The notes beneath the pieces were generated by a model. That model searched no databases, was not told the DNA's origin, and saw only the letters and a list, made by a program, of their open reading frames with translations. Source: an uncultured Thiotrichales bacterium (GTDB lineage Bacteria > Pseudomonadota > Gammaproteobacteria > CAIRSR01). Taken from it: DNA of 40,776 nt. Positions within the stretch are counted from its first letter, which is position 1. Each line of letters begins with the position of its first letter. Where the stretch lies: positions 1 to 40,776 of the forward strand of contig CAIJYR010000021.1 of assembly GCA_903824965.1 (NCBI GenBank), given 5' to 3'. Below, in pieces: positions 15,679 to 26,600 of the stretch. The translations under genes and the position numbers were made by a program.

Positions 15679-17499
15679 TCAGGCTGGAAAGGTAGGTGGT
15701 TCAATTTTCTCGACAAGATCAAGGAACATGGCAGCATTGCGTTGTTTGCGCCAACGCAAACCAAACCAGACCCCCAAAACGACCAAGGCGTTGAGCACGA
15801 CCAACACTATCCCAAGGGTTGTCCAAGAAACCGACGAGGCGGCAGGGGGAGCCACCACGGGAGGCTGCGACGGAGGCGGATGGGGTGCGGCGGGCGCGGG
15901 TGCGGCGGGTGCAGCAACGGGTACCGTCGCACCAGAAGAAGCATCGAATGTCAGCTGCGGAGGCAGAAAAGACAGTGGACGTCCTTGGGGGGTGCGACCA
16001 CGGGCTTGGAAGACCACGACACACCGTCCTCCCGTTGCCGAAATCGGGGCCGACCAAACGCCATCGGCACCACGGGTGAAAGCAAGGGGTTGCGCGGATC
16101 CAGTCGAATCGGTCAATGTGGCAGTCACAGCCAGGCTGCCCGGATCGACCACTTCGGGTACGGGTCGTGCCACGATGGTACGTGGCCCTCCTCCCTCGCC
16201 GCCCTGCACGCTGGTCTCCACGCCTGTTGGGTACAGGTGTATGGAGTAGTGCAGCTCCCGTTGGAAGGTCTCCCCTTCGATCGCCACCCGCAATTCTTGG
16301 TTGCCAGGACGCAGTAAATCATCCAAAGAGGTACTGAAAACACCATCGCCAGCCGTCACATCAGGTGTCACACCGTCGTCATGCAACTGGCGTGAGTCAT
16401 GATCGGCCGATTCCGTGGTACGTGTAACTGTAAAATTCAGTAGCCCCAGAAAATCATGATCTGTGACCACTTTGCCCTTTTCGCGCAAACGTGCTGTGAG
16501 ATCCAGGTGCTCTCCGACTAAGCCAGCGGTGGGGATAGGATCCATCTCCATGCTGATGTCTGTCACGACCATCACGCGGTTGTCCGGATCCGTACTGGCT
16601 TGTACCTGCCAAGAGCCAGGCGTTGGATTTTCGATCGTGATCATGTCATAGCCCTGTTCCGTGGCCCACCGTCCTTGTACAGGGGGGGTTTCATGGCTGT
16701 AACGTGTGCCATCGGGGGCGACGATACCCACCGGTTTGTCTCCGGTGCCATGAAACACCACCATCGTCAAATCATGGACTGTGCCATCCACCACAAAGCG
16801 ATTGTCCTTGAGGGGAAGCGTATCGCGCTGCACCGCCTGACTAAAGAGGCGCAGAAACAAACGTTGCAACAACCCTGCATCTCCCGCATGTTCGTACCAG
16901 CCATTGGTATCGGTTGCAAGTTTATGGAGCAATTCTTGGTCTGCTTCATCCGAGAGGGCGATGCTGTAGATAGAGGCACCTGTAGCGCGTACCTTGGGCA
17001 ACGTTTGGCTGAGGAGTTTTGCTTTGGCAGCCGCATTCACGGCCTGATCGGGGGAGATGTCTTCCATGCCATCGGACATCAAGAGGATTTTGCGCTGGGT
17101 ATCTCCTGGTGGCCCCTGCCAGTCGGCTGTCACTTTCTCTAAAGCGAGGCCGATGTCGGTCCACTGTCCCCGCGAATTGACACGGGAAGCGGCGCGTAGT
17201 GCAGACGCCTGCCACGCCGCAGTGATCTCTGCGGGTGGCATCACGTTCACGACACGCTCATCGAAGAGGTACACCCCCGCACGCGCCCCCTGGGGCAGCA
17301 AACCCACGACCAAACGCAAAGCAGGCACCCGCAAATTCAGGGGATCGGTGTGGTGCATGCTGCCCGAAGTATCGATGAGAATACGTAAATCAACCGAGGT
17401 ACCCGAAGAGGCCCTCGCTGCACCGCCAATCAAAAGAGTGCCAAGAAGCCAGAGGGCGGCAACGACACAAGCCCAGCTTTGCACGTTGTTGTTAGCCAT
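15679..17499 (-). CDS. secreted, membrane-anchored VWA-domain protein
   Basis: The 606-residue protein starts with a signal peptide (cleavage probably after ARA, residue 30). A von Willebrand factor A domain (about 36-230) has the MIDAS motif DTSGSM (Asp43, Ser45, Ser47) and the later SDGMED acidic residue. Beta-rich repeats follow (about 245-500), including a segment (DDGVTPDVTAGDGVFSTSL) seen in choice-of-anchor-type extracellular domains. A Pro/Ala-rich linker, a transmembrane helix (TTLGIVLVVLNALVVLGVWFGL) and a short basic cytoplasmic tail end the protein. It should expose a metal-dependent binding domain in the periplasm, anchored in the inner membrane. It is followed by the acidic-repeat protein gene and preceded by a small hypothetical gene. 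Confidence 0.85.
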   Translation of the reverse strand: MANNNVQSWACVVAALWLLGTLLIGGAARASSGTSVDLRILIDTSGSMHHTDPLNLRVPALRLVVGLLPQGARAGVYLFDERVVNVMPPAEITAAWQASALRAASRVNSRGQWTDIGLALEKVTADWQGPPGDTQRKILLMSDGMEDISPDQAVNAAAKAKLLSQTLPKVRATGASIYSIALSDEADQELLHKLATDTNGWYEHAGDAGLLQRLFLRLFSQAVQRDTLPLKDNRFVVDGTVHDLTMVVFHGTGDKPVGIVAPDGTRYSHETPPVQGRWATEQGYDMITIENPTPGSWQVQASTDPDNRVMVVTDISMEMDPIPTAGLVGEHLDLTARLREKGKVVTDHDFLGLLNFTVTRTTESADHDSRQLHDDGVTPDVTAGDGVFSTSLDDLLRPGNQELRVAIEGETFQRELHYSIHLYPTGVETSVQGGEGGGPRTIVARPVPEVVDPGSLAVTATLTDSTGSAQPLAFTRGADGVWSAPISATGGRCVVVFQARGRTPQGRPLSFLPPQLTFDASSGATVPVAAPAAPAPAAPHPPPSQPPVVAPPAASSVSWTTLGIVLVVLNALVVLGVWFGLRWRKQRNAAMFLDLVEKIEPPTFPA

Positions 17500-17553
17500 C
17501 GGTTTCTCTCACACTGTGTATCCAAGAGTAGGGCGACACACAGGTCGAGCAGC

Positions 17554-17907
17554 TTAATGGCGAAACAACCAGCGCACCTTTGAGGACTGGTCTGCAACCG
17601 CCTGCGCTGCTTCCTCTCGGGTGTAGAAGCGCCCCTCACGCACAAACCCCGCAACCACACTGGATTTTACCGCAGTAATACGGCCTATCCCATCTCGCTC
17701 TACCGCCAAGCTGGAGGGTAGACCCTCCAAAAGATGGCAAGTCGCTGGGGATCCATCTGCATGGCACGACTGGTAGACAATACCCGTGTCTGAATCGCGG
17801 AAGGCGGGTTCGAACTGGAATCGTCGGTTCCCCCGACTGACGCCACCCGTACCCTGAAAGCCCTTATTCTCCCGCCATAGGCCATACACGGTCAGCAATT
17901 GGTTCAT
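17554..17907 (-). CDS. small hypothetical protein
   Basis: The frame gives a 117-residue soluble protein from ATG 17907, preceded by AAAGG at 5 bases. Its frame is open to 18039, but the upstream part is Cys-rich and not convincing. The sequence contains NRRFQFEPAFRDSDTGIVYQSC and ends with GRFYTREEAAQAVADQSSKVRWLFRH. Two cysteines in a SCHADGSPATCH segment could form a disulfide or metal site. I recognise no family. It lies 54 bases before the VWA gene in the same direction and may be the first gene of that unit. Confidence 0.6.
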   Translation of the reverse strand: MNQLLTVYGLWRENKGFQGTGGVSRGNRRFQFEPAFRDSDTGIVYQSCHADGSPATCHLLEGLPSSLAVERDGIGRITAVKSSVVAGFVREGRFYTREEAAQAVADQSSKVRWLFRH

Positions 17908-18316
17908 AAAGCCTTTAATCACGCTGATTGCCCACCCAAAAAACGCGCTACAGTCGTTTTGTGCGCCAGCAATCCATGGGTTGATGGTAAGGTGCGCACA
18001 GCACCGAACAGCAAGGATGCTATGCGTCACCGCACGCACGAGAACCCGCCGCCTATCCGCATGGGGTGCCCGACAACGCTACACGGCCCGTCTCCCTTCC
18101 TGTGTTTATCTATGCAAATAACATGCCATTCGTTATTTGTCTCTCCTGACGGAGCGAGAATCCGATGACCATGCAGCCACGCCATTCTTCAACGTCAGCA
18201 ACAGATTTTCAATAGGGGGATTCCAAGGGATAAAAAACACGAGAGATAGGGATCTATCACCGAAGGAATCTCCCGAAGGAACCAGTTGTGCTGTGTCAAA
18301 TGCCAATATCCCGCCA
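17908..18316. other. 409-base spacer without a supported gene
   Basis: The gap lies between the small hypothetical gene and the end of gshA. It presumably carries the promoter of the VWA-group transcript, but I see no convincing -35/-10 pair. It contains a direct repeat of CCGAAGGAA near 18260-18285 and a short GATAG/CTATC hairpin near 18245. Open frames on both strands here have no protein-like features that I can support. Confidence 0.5.
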
Positions 18317-19636
18317 CTAATCAGGCCCTGGGTGCGTGTCCGTAAGAGATCGGGTTGTTGTGTGCTGTACAAGCTCGCGTGCTGCGGCAACCAACGCCAA
18401 ACGGGCAATCACCCCATAGGCATAGAAACGGTTGGGACAACAATCAGGGTGGCTGTCCTGATCGGGGGTAATGCACGATTCCTCGAAGGATAGCGACTCG
18501 AAGTGCATCCCGGGAGCATTGAGGTTTTCGTCTCTTCCCCGCTCGGTGTGCACACGATAAAACCCCCCCACCACAAAACGATCGATCAGGTAGACCACCG
18601 GTTCCGCCACGGCCCCGTTCCAGCTCTCGAAAGTATACACCCCTTCTTGAAGGATTACCCGAGAGACGTCTAACCCGCCTTTTCCCGTTGCCATGCGAGT
18701 GCGTTGCTTGCGGTTCAGGGCCTGAAGGTCGGCGACCGAACGTACGGTCATGATACCCATACCGTAGGTGCCTTGATCTGCTTTCACAATGAGAAAGGGG
18801 GTTTGGTCAAGCCCATATTCATCATACTTGCGTTGTATATCGGCCAACAGAACCGAAGCATGATCGGTCATGCAGTCTTCTCCCTGTCGAGTCATGAAAT
18901 TGACGGCGCCGCAATCCATAAACAGGGGATCGATGACCCAGGGGTCGATCTGGAGGAGACTCGCAAACTCGCGCACAACTTGACGGTATTCGGCAAAATG
19001 ATCCGATTTGAGTCGGTTCGACCAACCCAGTCCCAGGGGTGGTACGATCCACTGCGCCAGATTTTCCAAGAAAGCAGGACGCCCTTCAGCCATATCATTG
19101 TTGAGGAGAATCAGGCAAGGGGAAACCTCGCCTATCCAGAGGCGGTTTCCTTCGCGACGCAAGGGTTTGATCGAGAGACTGCTTCCTCCTGGGAGGTCAA
19201 TGGTACGCGGGTTCCCGTCTGGTAAAGCGCCGAGATGCACCTCAAAACCCGCTTTCGTCAACATTTCGCGTAGCCTGGCAAGGCTCTGGAAATAAAACTG
19301 ATTCCGTGTATGGTTTTCAGGAATCAGCAGAATGGTGCGGATCGAGGGATGTATTTGTTCGATGGCGTACTGTATCGCCTGAATACACAGCGGCAAAAAA
19401 GCTGGGTTAAGATTGTTAAACCCAGCCGGGAACAAATTGGTATCTACGGGTGCCAATTTGAAACCTGCGTTGCGTAAATCGACTGACGTATAGAAGGGGG
19501 GGCGGGTTGTCTGCCACTGTGCTCGAAACCAAGCCTCGATCGTGGCTTGTTGCCCCAACAGACGACGTTCGAGTTCCAGAAGGGGGCCGTCTAGGGCAGT
19601 GGTCAAACGCGGAACGTCGTACATTCGGCAGTTCAT
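18317..19636 (-). CDS. gshA: glutamate-cysteine ligase, A. ferrooxidans-type
   Basis: The 439-residue protein matches the proteobacterial GshA family first seen in Acidithiobacillus ferrooxidans (the TIGR02049 type), which is unrelated in length and motifs to E. coli GshA. Recognisable segments are [29 protein letters not shown] near residue 50, LIPENHTRN, the ATP-grasp-like [19 protein letters not shown] (about 285) and [10 protein letters not shown]. It makes gamma-glutamylcysteine, the first step of glutathione synthesis; gshB is not adjacent. ATG 19636 or ATG 19624 could start it. It is divergent from the RND pump gene with only 30 bases between start codons. Confidence 0.9.
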   Translation of the reverse strand: MNCRMYDVPRLTTALDGPLLELERRLLGQQATIEAWFRAQWQTTRPPFYTSVDLRNAGFKLAPVDTNLFPAGFNNLNPAFLPLCIQAIQYAIEQIHPSIRTILLIPENHTRNQFYFQSLARLREMLTKAGFEVHLGALPDGNPRTIDLPGGSSLSIKPLRREGNRLWIGEVSPCLILLNNDMAEGRPAFLENLAQWIVPPLGLGWSNRLKSDHFAEYRQVVREFASLLQIDPWVIDPLFMDCGAVNFMTRQGEDCMTDHASVLLADIQRKYDEYGLDQTPFLIVKADQGTYGMGIMTVRSVADLQALNRKQRTRMATGKGGLDVSRVILQEGVYTFESWNGAVAEPVVYLIDRFVVGGFYRVHTERGRDENLNAPGMHFESLSFEESCITPDQDSHPDCCPNRFYAYGVIARLALVAAARELVQHTTTRSLTDTHPGPD

Positions 19637-19666
19637 CTCTTGAATGGAAAAAACACACGGTATTGC

Positions 19667-22600
19667 ATGAATCCATCACGCATTTTCATTGTACGTCCGG
19701 TTGCGACCGCTTTGCTGACCCTGGCCTTCGTTCTTTTGGGAGCGATAGCCTATCGGTTATTGCCGATCTCTGCGTTACCCCAAGTGGAGTATCCGACTAT
19801 TCAGATAGTTACTCTGTACCCGGGGGCGAGTCCAGAGGTGATGACGTCCTCTATCACGGCCCCTTTGGAGCGTCAATGTGGACAGATGCCCGGACTGGAT
19901 CAGATGTATTCGATCAGTTCCGGGGGTGCGTCGGTGATTACCCTGCAATTTAGTCTCACTCTAGCCATGGATATTGCTGAACAGGAGGTGCAGGCGGCTA
20001 TCAACGCTGCGACCTCCTTTTTGCCCACGGATTTGCCTGCGCCGCCCATCTACAACAAGGTCAATCCGGCGGATGCCCCCATCCTGACGCTTGCCGTGAC
20101 TTCTGCGAGCATACCCCTCACCAAAGTACAAGACATGGTGGACACCCGCGTGGCCCAGCGCATTGCGCAATTGCCGGGGGTTGGGTTGGTCAGCCTGAGT
20201 GGGGGACAACGTCCTGCGATGCGCATCCAGGTCAACCCCGCTGCCCTGGCTACGACAGGACTCGGCTTGGAAGACCTGCGCATTGCGATTATGAACGGGA
20301 ACGTCAACCAACCCAAGGGTGGATTCGACGGTGTCGCACAAGCCTCCACGATCGACGCCAATGATCAGCTACATTCGGCCGACGACTACCGGCGTTTGAT
20401 CGTTGCCTACCGCAACGGTGCACCGCTACGGGTGGGTGACATCGCTTCGGTCGTAGAAGACGCTGAGAATGTCCATATCAAAGCCTGGGCGAATACGGTA
20501 CCTGCCCTGCTGCTCCATGTCCAGCGTCAACCCGGTGCCAACGTCATCGAGGTGGTGAATCGCATCCAGCGACTGCTCCCCCAACTGCGTGCTGCCTTGC
20601 CGGGGGACATTGATCTGCGTCTGCTGAGCGATCGTACCATTACGATTCACGCCTCGGTGTCTGATGTGCAACACACGCTGCTCATTGCGGTTGCCTTGGT
20701 GATTGCGGTGATTTTTCTCTTCCTGCGCAAGGTATCCGCCACACTGATTCCGGCGGTGGCGGTACCTGTGTCTCTGGTGGGTACTTTTTCTTTCTTGTAC
20801 CTGGCGGGGTTCAGCATCAACAACCTTACCTTGATGGCGCTCACCATTGCGACTGGTTTTGTGGTCGATGATGCCATTGTGATGGTGGAGAACATTGCCC
20901 GCCACATCGAACAAGGGGCTTCTCCACGACAAGCGGCCCTCGACGGCGCGGGGCAAATCGGTTTTACGATCATTTCTCTGACGTTTTCGCTGATTGCGGT
21001 GCTGATTCCTTTGTTGTTTATGGGGGATGTGGTGGGTCGGTTATTTCGGGAGTTTGCGATCACGCTCGCCGTATCGATTCTGATCTCAGCGGTTGTGTCT
21101 CTGACACTGACCCCAATGATGTGTGCCCGTTTGTTGCGCCCCTATACGCACGAGCGGGAAGGACGGCTGGGCAGTGCAGGAAGGCGTGCCTTTGATGCCC
21201 TCCTCGCCCACTATGGGCGTGCGCTGAACTGGGTGCTTGACCACCAACCGGCGACCCTGGTGGTTGCGGTTCTGACCCTTGTTTTGAGTGTGGCGCTGTA
21301 TTGGATGGTGCCGAAGGGTTTTTTGCCGATCCAGGACACGGGTATCTTGCAGGGAATCTCAGAGGCGTCGCCGTCCGTTTCGTTCGCAGGGATGGCGGAG
21401 TATCAGCGCACGTTGGACGAGTTGGTGGCCCACGATCCCGCTGTTGAAAATGTTTCCTCGTTTGTGGGGGTCGACGGCGTCAATATGACCCTCAACACAG
21501 GGCACATGCTCGTTACGCTTAAGCCGATCAGCGAACGTCACGAAAGTGCAGCGCACGTGATCCAAAGGTTGCAGGAAAAGGTCGCGACGGTTGCGGGCAT
21601 TAGCCTGTCCCTACAACCTGTGCAGGACATCACGATTGACGATCGGGTGAGTCGTACCCAGTACCACTTTACTCTAGAATCCCCCGATGCGACCGCCCTT
21701 GAGACCTGGACACCCCGACTCCTCAAGCAATTGCAGAGTACATCCGCGCTCACCCATGTGACGAGTGATCTCCAAAACAACGGTCTACAATCGTTTCTTG
21801 CAATTGACCGCGATACCGCCAGCCGATTTGGGGTCAGCGTTGCCGCCATCGACAACGTGCTCTATGATGCTTTCGGTCAGCGCCTGGTTTCTACCGTGTT
21901 TACCCAGTCGAACCAATACCGTGTTGTGCTGGAGGCGGATCCCGCTTGGCAGCGACAGGGTCTTTCTGCCCTAGCGCACCTATACGTGACCGGAGCCAGT
22001 GGAATCCAAGTGCCGTTGTCCAACATGACACACATCCAAGAAAGAAACGCGCCGCTTGCAGTGTATCACCTAGGACAGTTTCCGTCTGTGACCTTTTCGT
22101 TCGACCCTGTGCAGGGTGCCTCCCTTGGAGACGCGGTGCTCGCCATTGAGTCTGGGGTGAGTGCGTCGGGGATTCCTGCGAGTATTCGTGTACGTTTCCA
22201 GGGTGCTGCCGCTGCTTTCCAGGCATCCTTAAGCAACATGCTGTTGCTGATTTTGGCATCGATTATTACCATGTACATTGTGCTTGGGGTGCTCTACGAG
22301 AGTTATCTGCATCCTGTCACGATCCTGTCTACCCTGCCTTCTGCGGGGGTTGGGGCGTTGCTCGCACTGCATTTTTCCGGCACTGACATCAATGTACTCG
22401 CGATCATTGGCATTCTTTTGCTGATCGGCATTGTCAAGAAAAATGGTATCCTTATCATCGATTTCGCGCTACAAGCAGAACAAACGGCACACTCGCCACG
22501 TGATGCGATTTACCAGGCTTGTTTGTTGCGGTTCCGCCCTATTCTGATGACGACTTTGGCAGCCTTGTTTGCAGCACTGCCGCTGATGTTGGATACGGGC

Positions 22601-22738
22601 ATGGGTTCTGAGTTGCGTCGACCCCTCGGCATTACGTTGGTGGGTGGCTTGTTGCTGAGCCAACTCCTCACTTTGTTTACCACACCGGTCATCTATTTGG
22701 TTTTTGAGAGGATGGCGCGACGTTGGAAATTCGCATGA
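19667..22738 (+). CDS. RND efflux transporter, MdtB/MdtC (MuxB/MuxC) type
   Basis: The 1023-residue protein resembles MdtB/MdtC over its whole length: [14 protein letters not shown] at the start, [26 protein letters not shown], the TM4 proton-relay Asp pair in [11 protein letters not shown] (about residue 400) and the TM10 Lys in [12 protein letters not shown]. It should be the inner-membrane proton-driven pump of a tripartite exporter. MdtB and MdtC normally work as a pair with the adaptor MdtA, but here there is a single pump gene and no adaptor. ATG 19667 has the family's usual N-terminus but no clear ribosome-binding site. Its stop overlaps the start of the next gene (ATGA). Confidence 0.92.
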   Translation: MNPSRIFIVRPVATALLTLAFVLLGAIAYRLLPISALPQVEYPTIQIVTLYPGASPEVMTSSITAPLERQCGQMPGLDQMYSISSGGASVITLQFSLTLAMDIAEQEVQAAINAATSFLPTDLPAPPIYNKVNPADAPILTLAVTSASIPLTKVQDMVDTRVAQRIAQLPGVGLVSLSGGQRPAMRIQVNPAALATTGLGLEDLRIAIMNGNVNQPKGGFDGVAQASTIDANDQLHSADDYRRLIVAYRNGAPLRVGDIASVVEDAENVHIKAWANTVPALLLHVQRQPGANVIEVVNRIQRLLPQLRAALPGDIDLRLLSDRTITIHASVSDVQHTLLIAVALVIAVIFLFLRKVSATLIPAVAVPVSLVGTFSFLYLAGFSINNLTLMALTIATGFVVDDAIVMVENIARHIEQGASPRQAALDGAGQIGFTIISLTFSLIAVLIPLLFMGDVVGRLFREFAITLAVSILISAVVSLTLTPMMCARLLRPYTHEREGRLGSAGRRAFDALLAHYGRALNWVLDHQPATLVVAVLTLVLSVALYWMVPKGFLPIQDTGILQGISEASPSVSFAGMAEYQRTLDELVAHDPAVENVSSFVGVDGVNMTLNTGHMLVTLKPISERHESAAHVIQRLQEKVATVAGISLSLQPVQDITIDDRVSRTQYHFTLESPDATALETWTPRLLKQLQSTSALTHVTSDLQNNGLQSFLAIDRDTASRFGVSVAAIDNVLYDAFGQRLVSTVFTQSNQYRVVLEADPAWQRQGLSALAHLYVTGASGIQVPLSNMTHIQERNAPLAVYHLGQFPSVTFSFDPVQGASLGDAVLAIESGVSASGIPASIRVRFQGAAAAFQASLSNMLLLILASIITMYIVLGVLYESYLHPVTILSTLPSAGVGALLALHFSGTDINVLAIIGILLLIGIVKKNGILIIDFALQAEQTAHSPRDAIYQACLLRFRPILMTTLAALFAALPLMLDTGMGSELRRPLGITLVGGLLLSQLLTLFTTPVIYLVFERMARRWKFA

Positions 22739-25296
22739 ACAAACACGAAGCGATCTGGCACGCTTGCAATGATGGTCTTCTGTTGGTAGATGCTACGACA
22801 GGTTGCCTCTTGGATGCCAATCCTTCCGCAGAGCGGCTGTTGGGACGTTCTCTTGCGAACCTACGAACCATGCGGTATGCCGATCTGCACCCTGTGGCAC
22901 AAGGTTCTTTGGCAGAACGTGCGTTTGGAACACCAGGCACGACGGTCAACCTGGACATCCTGCGGCCAGACGGTACACAGTTGCCTGTCCGTTTCTCTGT
23001 AAGCACGTTTATGGATCAAGATGATTGTGTGCGTGCGATTGGTCATTTCCAAGACAACCGCGTGTACCAAGATACCGAGAATGCCTTAGTGCGGTCAAAT
23101 TGGGCGCTGTCTGCCATCCGGCGAGCCAACAGTGCGGCTTTTGCGGCAGAATCCGAGATCGAAATCATGCGTTCGATCTGTGAAAGCATCCTCGACGATG
23201 TCTTTGTCCTGGCCTGGATTGGTCTCCCACAAAGCGATGCAGCAAGAACCGTTGCTGTCGCTGCCGCATCCGGTTGCACAAGCTATCTCAGAGACCTAGA
23301 AATCTCTTGGGACGATGTACCCTCAGGCTGTGGCCCAACCGGTTGTGCTATCCGACTCGGCACCACACAAGTCAATCACGATGCAATGACCAATCCGGCA
23401 TTTGCTCCTTGGGCAGAAAGAGCGCGTGAACACGGTATCGCTTCGTCCATTGCCATCCCCTTAAGGCACGATGGGAAGATCCTTGGGGCGATTACCATCT
23501 ACTCCACACAAATCAATGCGTTCGGGTCTGATGAAATTGTGTTGTTTGAAGAAATGGCGCGTGCCCTCGTTTTTTCACTGGACGCAAGACACGCCTTAGT
23601 GGCCGCCACGGAAAGCGAACAAAGCTATCGATCGCTGTTTGAAAATATGCGAGATGGGATCGCACACTGCGTAATGCACTACGAGAAAGAGGTGCCTGTT
23701 GATTTTACCTACCTCACGGTGAACCCTGCTTTTTACCGTTTGACGGGACTCACAGAAGTCATCGGGCAGCGGGTGAGTGAAGTCATTCCTGGCCTTCTGG
23801 AATCGAACCCGGAGATTTTCGAGAAGTATGGCAATGCTGCACGCATGGGTGTCGTGGAGACGTTCGAGACCCATATTCAATCGATAGGTCTATGGTTATC
23901 AATCTCTGTGTATGGCACAGGGAGAGATCATTTTATAGCACTCTTCGACAACATCACAGAACGCAAGCAGGCAGAAGAGAAAGCCATTTTCCTGGCGCAC
24001 CATGATCCCCTCACCCAGCTGCCGAATCTTCTGAACACCCGAGAACAATTTGAACAAGTCAAAAAATACTCCCTCCTGAAGCGAACCAAAGTAGCCTTTC
24101 TGTTTCTGGATATTGATCACTTTAAGGTCATCAACGACACACTGGGTCATAATGTGGGCGATCTTTTGCTACAACAAGTGGCCATACGCCTACACGAGTG
24201 TGTGCGTACCACGGATACTGTCAGTCGCCAAGGAGGAGATGAGTTCTTGATCATTTTGCCGATCACGAACAACCTGGAGGACATTACCACGGTTTCTGTA
24301 AAAATCTTAAAGATTCTGTCTGCGCCTTTTTTGATCGGTGATCGTGAATTATCGTCCTCGGCATCGCTTGGGGTGGCTGTCTTTCCTGACGATGGCGACG
24401 ATTTCGATACTTTGCTCCGAAAGGCAGACACGGCAATGTACCATGCCAAGGAATCGGGCCGCAATGGGATCCGTTTTTTTGATCGTCAGATGAACGTCCA
24501 TGCAGAGGATCGCCTCACCTTACGCAATGCCTTGCGTGTAGCGTTGGAACGAGGCGAGTTTCTGCTGCACTACCAACCACAAATCGACATGCACAGTGGT
24601 CTCGTGGTGGGTGCTGAGGCGCTGCTTCGTTGGAACCATCCGACGCTGGGTGCTATCCCTCCTGGGCGTTTCATTTCGATTGCGGAAGAAAGTGGTCTCA
24701 TTGTACCCATTGGAGAATGGGTACTGCATGAAGCCTGTCGGCAAGCCATGGCCTGGAGGAGAGCTGGTTTACCGGATATGGTCATTGCGGCCAACCTGTC
24801 TGCTGTGCAGTTCAGGCAGAGTGGTCTCGAAAAATCGGTCATCGCTGCACTAACGACCTCGGGTCTTGCGCCCTGGTTGCTTGAACTAGAACTGACAGAG
24901 TCTGTGCTGATTGGAGACACCGAAAGCGTTCTGTTGACGATGCAGCACCTAAAATCGTTTGGGATAAAATTGTCCATCGATGACTTTGGAACAGGCTATT
25001 CAAGCCTTGCGTATCTCAAGCGATTCGCGGTGGACAAACTGAAGATTGACCAATCGTTTGTCCGTGGATTGGAGAACAACCAGAGTGACGAAGCCATTGT
25101 TCGTTCGATTATTCAGATGGCACACAGTCTTGGGTTGAAAACGATTGCAGAAGGGGTCGAGGATGAACCAGTACAGAAATTATTGCATGCCCTTCAGTGC
25201 GATGAAGCACAAGGCTATCATATTGCCCATCCTTTGTCTGCAGAGGATTTCTTTACGTTCGCGAATCTTCGCATGTACCGCCCAAAGATAAAATAA
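22735..25296 (+). CDS. PAS-GAF-PAS-GGDEF-EAL c-di-GMP turnover protein
   Basis: The 853-residue protein has a PAS domain (about 5-110), a GAF domain (about 140-285), a second PAS domain (about 295-405), a GGDEF domain (about 420-580) and an EAL domain (about 595-845). The diguanylate cyclase site GGDEF (about residue 500) is intact and preceded by an RTTD inhibitory I-site. The EAL domain has EALLRW (about 625), ELTES and DDFGTGYSS, so the phosphodiesterase also looks active. No transmembrane segment is seen, so it is probably a cytosolic sensor. ATG 22735 overlaps the TGA of the RND gene; a TTG at 22723 is also in frame. Confidence 0.93.
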   Translation: MNKHEAIWHACNDGLLLVDATTGCLLDANPSAERLLGRSLANLRTMRYADLHPVAQGSLAERAFGTPGTTVNLDILRPDGTQLPVRFSVSTFMDQDDCVRAIGHFQDNRVYQDTENALVRSNWALSAIRRANSAAFAAESEIEIMRSICESILDDVFVLAWIGLPQSDAARTVAVAAASGCTSYLRDLEISWDDVPSGCGPTGCAIRLGTTQVNHDAMTNPAFAPWAERAREHGIASSIAIPLRHDGKILGAITIYSTQINAFGSDEIVLFEEMARALVFSLDARHALVAATESEQSYRSLFENMRDGIAHCVMHYEKEVPVDFTYLTVNPAFYRLTGLTEVIGQRVSEVIPGLLESNPEIFEKYGNAARMGVVETFETHIQSIGLWLSISVYGTGRDHFIALFDNITERKQAEEKAIFLAHHDPLTQLPNLLNTREQFEQVKKYSLLKRTKVAFLFLDIDHFKVINDTLGHNVGDLLLQQVAIRLHECVRTTDTVSRQGGDEFLIILPITNNLEDITTVSVKILKILSAPFLIGDRELSSSASLGVAVFPDDGDDFDTLLRKADTAMYHAKESGRNGIRFFDRQMNVHAEDRLTLRNALRVALERGEFLLHYQPQIDMHSGLVVGAEALLRWNHPTLGAIPPGRFISIAEESGLIVPIGEWVLHEACRQAMAWRRAGLPDMVIAANLSAVQFRQSGLEKSVIAALTTSGLAPWLLELELTESVLIGDTESVLLTMQHLKSFGIKLSIDDFGTGYSSLAYLKRFAVDKLKIDQSFVRGLENNQSDEAIVRSIIQMAHSLGLKTIAEGVEDEPVQKLLHALQCDEAQGYHIAHPLSAEDFFTFANLRMYRPKIK

Positions 25297-25348
25297 AGGC
25301 AGACTCTCGGCAGACGAGTCACCAGACCGCTAGGCTACCTTTGTGCGT

Positions 25349-26431
25349 TCAAGGGGACAGGGTTGATCCTCGCTCATACCAGATCTTCGATGCGTTGACC
25401 GCTTTGACAACGAACAGCATGACAGGTACTTCGATCAGCACGCCGACAACCGTTGCTAGTGCTGCCCCTGATTCAAAGCCGAATAAGCTGATGGCGGTCG
25501 CCACGGCCAACTCGAAGAAGTTGCTTGCTCCAATCAACGCCGAAGGACAGGCGATGCTGTGCTTTTCACCAACGACTCTGTTTAGCCAATAGGCAAGTGC
25601 AGCATTGCATAAGACCTGGATCAGAATCGGCACCGCAAGGAGAGCAATCACAAGCGGCTGCTGAAGAATCGCCTTGCCCTGAAAGGCAAAGAGAAGCACC
25701 AAGGTTGCCAACAGTGCTCCGATCGACCACGGCTCGAGTGCATCCATCGTTGCGTCGAAATGGGCCTGTCCGTGACCGAGTAGCCATTTACGCCACACCT
25801 GGGCAAGGGCGAGTGGGAGGACGATGTACAGGACAACAGACGTAAGCAAGGTCTCCCACGGCACCGTGATGGCGGAAATCCCGAGCAGCAGACCCACCAG
25901 GGGCGCGAAGGCAAACACCATGATCGTATCATTCAAGGCAACCTGCGACAGCGTGAAGAGTGGATCACCATGGCTCAAGCGACTCCACACGAAAACCATC
26001 GCAGTGCAGGGCGCAGCGGCGAGTAGGATGAGGCCCGCGAGGTAACTGTCGATCTGGTCAGGCGGCAACAGGGGAGTGAACAGGTGTCGCACGAACAGCC
26101 ATCCGAGGAAGGCCATTGAGAAAGGTTTGACGAGCCAATTCACGAACAGAGTTACACCGATGCCTCGCACATGCTGTTTTAGATCATACAATGCACCGAA
26201 GTCCACTTTGATCAACATTGGGATAATCATGACCCAAATGAGCAGCCCGACCGGAACATTGACCCGTGCAATCTCCATGGTACTCAGTGTGTAAAACGGG
26301 GCGGGCATGAATTGTCCGAGTCCAATTCCCGCCATAATGCAAAAGCATACCCACAGCGTCAGGTAACGCTCAAAGCGGCTCATTGGTAGGCCCGTTACGG
26401 TCTTTGCAACTACTTCGCACTGTGCAGACAT
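25349..26431 (-). CDS. acr3: arsenite efflux transporter, ACR3 family
   Basis: The 360-residue, roughly ten-helix membrane protein fits ACR3 by its start (RYLTLWVCFCIMAGIGLG), the conserved Cys motif AAAPCTAMVFVWSRLSHGDP, NDTIMVFAFAPLVGLLLG and the C-terminal ASNFFELAVATAISLFG. It exports arsenite (and in some cases antimonite) using the proton gradient. GAGGGG lies at a good distance before ATG 26431. No arsR, arsC or arsH gene is next to it, so how it is controlled cannot be read from the sequence. It converges with the c-di-GMP gene across about 50 bases and is divergent from dapA. Confidence 0.93.
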   Translation of the reverse strand: MSAQCEVVAKTVTGLPMSRFERYLTLWVCFCIMAGIGLGQFMPAPFYTLSTMEIARVNVPVGLLIWVMIIPMLIKVDFGALYDLKQHVRGIGVTLFVNWLVKPFSMAFLGWLFVRHLFTPLLPPDQIDSYLAGLILLAAAPCTAMVFVWSRLSHGDPLFTLSQVALNDTIMVFAFAPLVGLLLGISAITVPWETLLTSVVLYIVLPLALAQVWRKWLLGHGQAHFDATMDALEPWSIGALLATLVLLFAFQGKAILQQPLVIALLAVPILIQVLCNAALAYWLNRVVGEKHSIACPSALIGASNFFELAVATAISLFGFESGAALATVVGVLIEVPVMLFVVKAVNASKIWYERGSTLSP

Positions 26432-26530
26432 TTTTCCCCTCAGCAGTGGTGGCCCAGAACGGCGATGAGACCGTTCATCGTTGCATCAAACCCTTCGGAG
26501 GACAAGCCCCTATGGCAACCACCTACGGCC

Positions 26531-26559
26531 TTGTCATTGGTGCTTCTCCCCAGTACCAT
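26531..26559 (+). promoter_or_regulatory. candidate promoter for dapA-bamC
   Basis: TTGTCA (26531-26536), a 17-base spacer and TACCAT (26554-26559) precede dapA by about 40 bases. The -35 is good and the -10 matches the consensus in four of six positions. It is the best candidate in the 169-base interval between acr3 and dapA. Confidence 0.4.
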
Positions 26560-26600
26560 GCAAGGTCACTTACACGTACAAACGACGGAGTAACGACGAT

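Noticed and set aside
17800-17830. GGTTCGAAC sequence resembling a tRNA T-loop
   Set aside because: It lies inside a plausible small gene and no acceptor stem, anticodon arm or CCA end can be fitted around it.
17929-17960. TTGCCC...TACAGT as a plus-strand promoter
   Set aside because: The spacer is only 15 bases and no plus-strand gene lies downstream.
18133-18408. Minus-strand frame of 91 codons after gshA
   Set aside because: It overlaps the gshA 3' end in another frame, has no ribosome-binding site and no family-like motif; most likely a chance frame.
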